This document shows, piece after piece, positions 39,318-42,336 of a DNA stretch of 42,336 bases. This DNA comes from UMGS172 sp045651745. GTDB taxonomy: Bacteria > Bacillota > Clostridia > Oscillospirales > Acutalibacteraceae. Positions within the stretch are counted from its first letter, which is position 1. The number at the start of each line of letters is the position of its first letter. The stretch is from the NCBI GenBank assembly GCA_045651745.1, contig JAZRSW010000046.1:1-42336 (forward strand), in the 5' to 3' direction. The notes under the pieces were generated by a model. That model had not been told where the DNA came from. It saw only the letters and a program-made list of their open reading frames with translations, and made no database searches. The position numbers and the translations under genes were made by a program.

Positions 39318-40175
39318 ATGGTAATGAACGGATACAGATTAGTATGGGCTGATGATTTTAAAGGCGACAAACTTGACGAAACCAAGTGGACCAGACAAAT
39401 CGGCAAAATGACAAAGGTTTACAAAGCTTCAGGGTTGGACGCCGAGGATGTTGAAGACGTAATTGATTTTGCAGATTCGGAAGAAAATGCTTACGTTAAA
39501 GATAATCAACTTCATATAGTTGGACGCCATTTGGGTGAGCATAAGTATTCAGGTGGTACAGTTAGAACCGTTGATAACATGGCTTTTCTTTACGGATATT
39601 TAGAGGTTGTTGCTAAATTCGGTCCCGGTATGGGAGCTATCCCTGCAATTTGGATGAGCGGACGAACAAACAAAGATGTTATGGTTCCTCCCGAGTGTGA
39701 TATTGTTGAAACCTTTGGAAGTAACATAAACGCTTTTGCCAACCTTCATCGTTGGTGGACAAATTATGATGCTGATGGCAATAAAATAAATGGACACGAT
39801 AACATTCACTGTTTTACCAAGGAGTTGCGCAAGGCTTCTGCCCGTCCGGGTGACGGATTAAAAGAAAGTTTTCATAAGTTTGCTCTCGACTGGACTCCCG
39901 AGCATATGGAATTTTACATGGATGGCATTTGCTATCTCTCGGTTGATATTACAAAGGATTACTACAAATGTTTCCATCAACCAATGTTTGTTATAATGTC
40001 AACAAGATTACAAGGAACTAACAATCCCGAAGCTGAACCCGAAGTTTCGGAAGCATTATTCGAGTATGTTCATTTGTATCAGCGTGAGGGTTGCGTTTTA
40101 TTAGACCCGAAGAAAGATGACATGACAAAATACAACATTAAATTTGACCTTGACAATATGATACACAATCCATAA
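39318..40175 (+). CDS. GH16-family glycosidase (laminarinase-like), copy 1
   Basis: A 285-residue beta-jelly-roll hydrolase of GH16, which cleaves beta-1,3/1,4-glucans or related galactans. The catalytic motif is ECDIVE (nucleophile and acid/base Glu), where the usual pattern is E-I/L/V-D-x-x-E, so the second residue is Cys here. Preceding GAIPAIWM and YGYLEVVAKFG are typical. No signal peptide is present: translation starts MVMNGYRLVWADDFKGD. ATG 39318 follows AAAGGTGG. The protein is therefore probably cytosolic or leaves the cell by another route. A close paralogue follows. Confidence 0.85.
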   Translation: MVMNGYRLVWADDFKGDKLDETKWTRQIGKMTKVYKASGLDAEDVEDVIDFADSEENAYVKDNQLHIVGRHLGEHKYSGGTVRTVDNMAFLYGYLEVVAKFGPGMGAIPAIWMSGRTNKDVMVPPECDIVETFGSNINAFANLHRWWTNYDADGNKINGHDNIHCFTKELRKASARPGDGLKESFHKFALDWTPEHMEFYMDGICYLSVDITKDYYKCFHQPMFVIMSTRLQGTNNPEAEPEVSEALFEYVHLYQREGCVLLDPKKDDMTKYNIKFDLDNMIHNP

Positions 40176-40217
40176 TTAAATTAATTTCAATTTTTTCAAA
40201 AAATCTTCAAAGAATTC

Positions 40218-40246
40218 TTGACATTACAAGATATAGTGGTTATAGT
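40218..40246 (+). promoter_or_regulatory. Promoter of the second GH16 gene
   Basis: TTGACA (40218-40223), 17 bp, TATAGT (40241-40246). Confidence 0.75.
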
Positions 40247-40300
40247 TAAGGTGACGGGCAAAATCTGTCATAAACAAACACTTTGAAAGGTGGTATTTTT

Positions 40301-41161
40301 ATGGCAATGAACGGTTACAGAAGAGTTTGGGAAGACAACTTCAAGGGTGACAAGCTTGACAGTTCAAAATGGACTCGCGAAGTCGGTGTTATGACTAAGG
40401 TTTTCAAAGCATCAGGCGAAGATGCAACCGAGGTTAAAGATGTTATCGACTTTGCCGACACTGAACAAAATGCTTACGTTAAAGACGGTGAACTTCACAT
40501 TGTAGGACGTCATGACGGCGAGCACAAGTATTCCGGTGGTACTGTAAGAACTGTTGACAATATGGCTTTCCTCTACGGATATTTAGAGGTTGAAGCAAAA
40601 TTCGGTCCCGGTATGGGTGCTATCCCTGCAATTTGGATGGTTGGCTCAGGATACGGTTTTGACGTTCAGCCTGAGGTCGATATTGTTGAAACCTTCGGCA
40701 GCAACGTTTGTGCATATGCTAACCTTCACCGTTGGTGGAGATACACCGACGAAAACGGAGAAAATAAAGGCGGTCACGACTGTATTCATTGCTTTACCCC
40801 TGAACTTCGCCGTTCACATTGCAGACCCGGTGACGGTTTGAAAGACAACTACCACAAATTTGCTCTTGACTGGACACCCGAGCATATGGAATTTTATATG
40901 GACGGCATTTGCTACCTCTCGGTTGATATTACAAAGGATTACTACAAATGTTTCCACCAGCCGATGTTCGTAATTATGTCAACCAGACTTCAGGGTACAA
41001 ACAACCCCGAAACCGAGCCCGAAATTTCTGAGGCACATTTCAGATATGTTCACCTTTATCAGCGTGAAGGTTGCAAGATTTTCGACCCCAAAACTCAGTT
41101 GGACGAAATCAAAAAATGCAACGTTCCTATTGATAAGAAAACACTTATTTGCAATCCGTAA
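40301..41161 (+). CDS. GH16-family glycosidase (laminarinase-like), copy 2
   Basis: A 286-residue paralogue of the preceding protein with the canonical motif EVDIVE. The two proteins are very alike through the C-terminal half, for example DWTPEHMEFYMDGICYLSVD and YYKCFHQPMFVIMSTRLQGT in both; the loops after the active site differ. Again no signal peptide is visible. ATG 40301 follows AAAGGTGG. It has its own promoter, so the pair can be expressed separately. It arose by tandem duplication of a GH16 gene. Confidence 0.87.
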   Translation: MAMNGYRRVWEDNFKGDKLDSSKWTREVGVMTKVFKASGEDATEVKDVIDFADTEQNAYVKDGELHIVGRHDGEHKYSGGTVRTVDNMAFLYGYLEVEAKFGPGMGAIPAIWMVGSGYGFDVQPEVDIVETFGSNVCAYANLHRWWRYTDENGENKGGHDCIHCFTPELRRSHCRPGDGLKDNYHKFALDWTPEHMEFYMDGICYLSVDITKDYYKCFHQPMFVIMSTRLQGTNNPETEPEISEAHFRYVHLYQREGCKIFDPKTQLDEIKKCNVPIDKKTLICNP

Positions 41162-41214
41162 TTTGAAGAAAAATTAAAGCTATCGGCAGAGCTGATAGTT
41201 GTTACACGAAACCA

Positions 41215-41251
41215 AAAGCACGCCGCCCTAAATTCAAGGGCGGCGTGCTTT
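41215..41251. terminator. Bidirectional terminator after the GH16 gene
   Basis: AAAGCACGCCGCCCT (41215-41229) pairs perfectly with AGGGCGGCGTGCTTT (41237-41251) around AAATTCA. It sits between converging genes. Confidence 0.8.
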
Positions 41252-41254
41252 AAA

Positions 41255-41929
41255 TTACTGTTCTTCCTGTTTTTGTTTGCGTCTTTTTTGCGACTTCTTT
41301 AAAGGAATATCAGTGCGGAAAATTTCTTCTCCTTTATAAGCGTCACAAATTTTTTCAAACTCATCGGGATTTAACGGATTTTCACCGTTTTTAGTATGCG
41401 CTTGATAAAGGTTATAGATTATTTTATCATAAGCTGCAGGTATTCTCATTTTATATGTAACAAAAATCATAATACCCAACGTTAACGACAGTACCGCACA
41501 TAAGATTGATGGAATCGCCATAATCCAGAAATTATCAGACGGACCTGTCATAAACTCGTTAGCATTACTGACACTGTAAAATGTCGAAAAAATCAAAACG
41601 CAAGCAACACAACCCGTCACGGCAAACGGTATGCACAACTTATATCTCAATAAAAAGAAACTCGAAACTATCGAAAACACCGAAACCAACATAATTATAA
41701 AATAATTACGATGCTCATAATATAACGCTAACTGGTCGGCATTTTGTGCGTCTTTATATTCGCTCATCCAAACCAAGTTTCCCATCATCATAGTAAGGCA
41801 GGTCACAATTGTAACCATCGCTACCAACCAATAGGCTATTCTTAAAACCTTTGTAACAGTGTTGGAAGTTTTTGGATTACTTCCCCGTACGGCAATTTCA
41901 GCATATTTTCTGATATTTAAATTTTTCAT
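41255..41929 (-). CDS. Membrane protein of unknown function
   Basis: A protein of about 224 residues with four likely transmembrane helices (about 31-53, 77-97, 102-122 and 134-160), followed by a cytoplasmic C-terminal region and a basic tail ending KKSQKRRKQKQEEQ. I recognise no family. The first helices are preceded by a short basic N-terminus (MKNLNIRKYAEIAVRG). ATG 41929 is tentative; TTG 41938 or an upstream start to 41971 is possible, as the nearest purine-rich stretch (GGGTGAT) lies between them. It is the only gene of its unit. Confidence 0.6.
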   Translation of the reverse strand: MKNLNIRKYAEIAVRGSNPKTSNTVTKVLRIAYWLVAMVTIVTCLTMMMGNLVWMSEYKDAQNADQLALYYEHRNYFIIMLVSVFSIVSSFFLLRYKLCIPFAVTGCVACVLIFSTFYSVSNANEFMTGPSDNFWIMAIPSILCAVLSLTLGIMIFVTYKMRIPAAYDKIIYNLYQAHTKNGENPLNPDEFEKICDAYKGEEIFRTDIPLKKSQKRRKQKQEEQ

Positions 41930-41971
41930 TTTACTCAAAACTATCACCCAAAGTAAAAAATTAAAAAGCAT

Positions 41972-42000
41972 TTGCCAAACGGCATTATTAATGCTATACT
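41972..42000 (+). promoter_or_regulatory. trmL promoter
   Basis: TTGCCA (41972-41977), 17 bp, TATACT (41995-42000). Confidence 0.65.
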
Positions 42001-42066
42001 ATTTTAATGATAAAGGTTTACTATCCCTTTGTCAAGAATTTGTTAGATTTAGCGAGGGTGTTTATT

Positions 42067-42336
42067 TTGAAAACTCTTAACATTGTTTTAGTTGAACCGG
42101 AAATTCCGCAAAACGCCGGCAACATTGCCCGTACCTGTGCCGCAACCGGTGCGAGATTGCACATTATTCGTCCTATGGGGTTTACCATTGACGATAAAAA
42201 GTTAAAACGTGCAGGGCTTGACTATTGGTATCTTTTAGATATCACATATTACGATAGTTTAGATGATTTTTTCTCTAAAAATGACGGTCAGTTTGCCTTT
42301 TTCACCACAAAGGGCAGAAAAACACACTCGGATGTT
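42067..42336 (+). CDS. trmL: tRNA (cytidine(34)-2'-O)-methyltransferase, partial
   Basis: The first 90 residues of a SPOUT-class RNA methyltransferase, running off the window end. MKTLNIVLVEPEIPQNAGNI and ARTCAATGARLHIIRPMGF are the typical N-terminus of TrmL, which methylates the ribose of the wobble base in some leucine tRNAs. The start is TTG at 42067 with GAGGGTG upstream. The conserved C-terminal knot is beyond the window. No ATG gives this reading. Confidence 0.88.
   Translation, partial: MKTLNIVLVEPEIPQNAGNIARTCAATGARLHIIRPMGFTIDDKKLKRAGLDYWYLLDITYYDSLDDFFSKNDGQFAFFTTKGRKTHSDV

Noticed and set aside
41181..41200. Second terminator-like hairpin after the GH16 gene
   Set aside because: CTATCGGC/GCTGATAG can pair, but there is no T-run; the strong hairpin at 41215-41251 is the likely terminator.

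Overview
The window looks like a chromosome segment of a low-GC, spore-forming Clostridia, most likely a gut member of the Oscillospirales/Ruminococcaceae. The evidence is AT-rich intergenic DNA with clean TTGACA-17-TATAAT promoters, strong AGGAGG ribosome sites with some TTG/GTG starts, an alpha/beta-type small acid-soluble spore protein, a Firmicutes-type GalT, and the mreB-mreC-mreD-PBP2-minD-mgsA order. No rRNA, tRNA or CRISPR array was seen. The taxonomic placement is an inference.

Layout. 1-2570 is accessory DNA: an array of degenerate repeats, several with 24-bp spacing, a tyrosine recombinase, a tiny leader-like ORF with a SHOCT-like protein, and a Phd/YefM-RelE/ParE toxin-antitoxin pair with its own promoter and terminator. 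2577-6172 holds the spore protein, a secreted ComEC-type metallo-beta-lactamase lipoprotein, a YfiH/LACC1-family enzyme and a PlsC-like acyltransferase. 6204-13147 (minus) holds a short SulP transporter, galT, mgtE with an unusual leader, a PstS-like lipoprotein and a WG-repeat lipoprotein. 13303-22077 holds a small HPr-like protein and the cell-shape cluster (mreB, mreC, mreD, PBP2, minD-like) continuing into mgsA and hisS, then comEB and a phosphoglycolate-phosphatase-like gene. 22288-24398 holds rpmB, a 57-residue ORF, a large hairpin-rich repeat (copy A), a divergent HTH/SLOG pair and xpt.

24536-35553 is one long minus-strand catabolic operon: sugar isomerase-like protein, PfkB kinase, aldehyde dehydrogenase, an enolase-like protein with replaced catalytic residues, glycerate kinase, aldo/keto reductase, KDPG-type aldolase, Ldh2-type dehydrogenase, DUF4867 protein and a class II aldolase. 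A second hairpin-rich repeat (copy B) lies inside it. Just upstream are a regulator of unusual architecture, an L-rhamnose mutarotase and a small Cys-rich protein. The gene set suggests catabolism of an uncommon sugar or sugar acid through a 2-keto-3-deoxy acid to pyruvate plus an aldehyde, with the aldehyde oxidised to glycerate or lactate. No transporter is present. 37675-42336 holds a membrane-anchored surface protein, two tandem GH16 glycosidases without signal peptides, a membrane protein and the start of trmL.

The most notable observations are three. First, the two ~205-212-bp elements A and B share an order of six hairpins and matching termini while the paired sequences differ, so the pairing is kept by compensatory change. 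Second, an enolase-superfamily paralogue keeps the metal ligands but loses three catalytic residues. Third, mgtE carries a 29-codon upstream ORF followed by a hairpin that contains its Shine-Dalgarno sequence.
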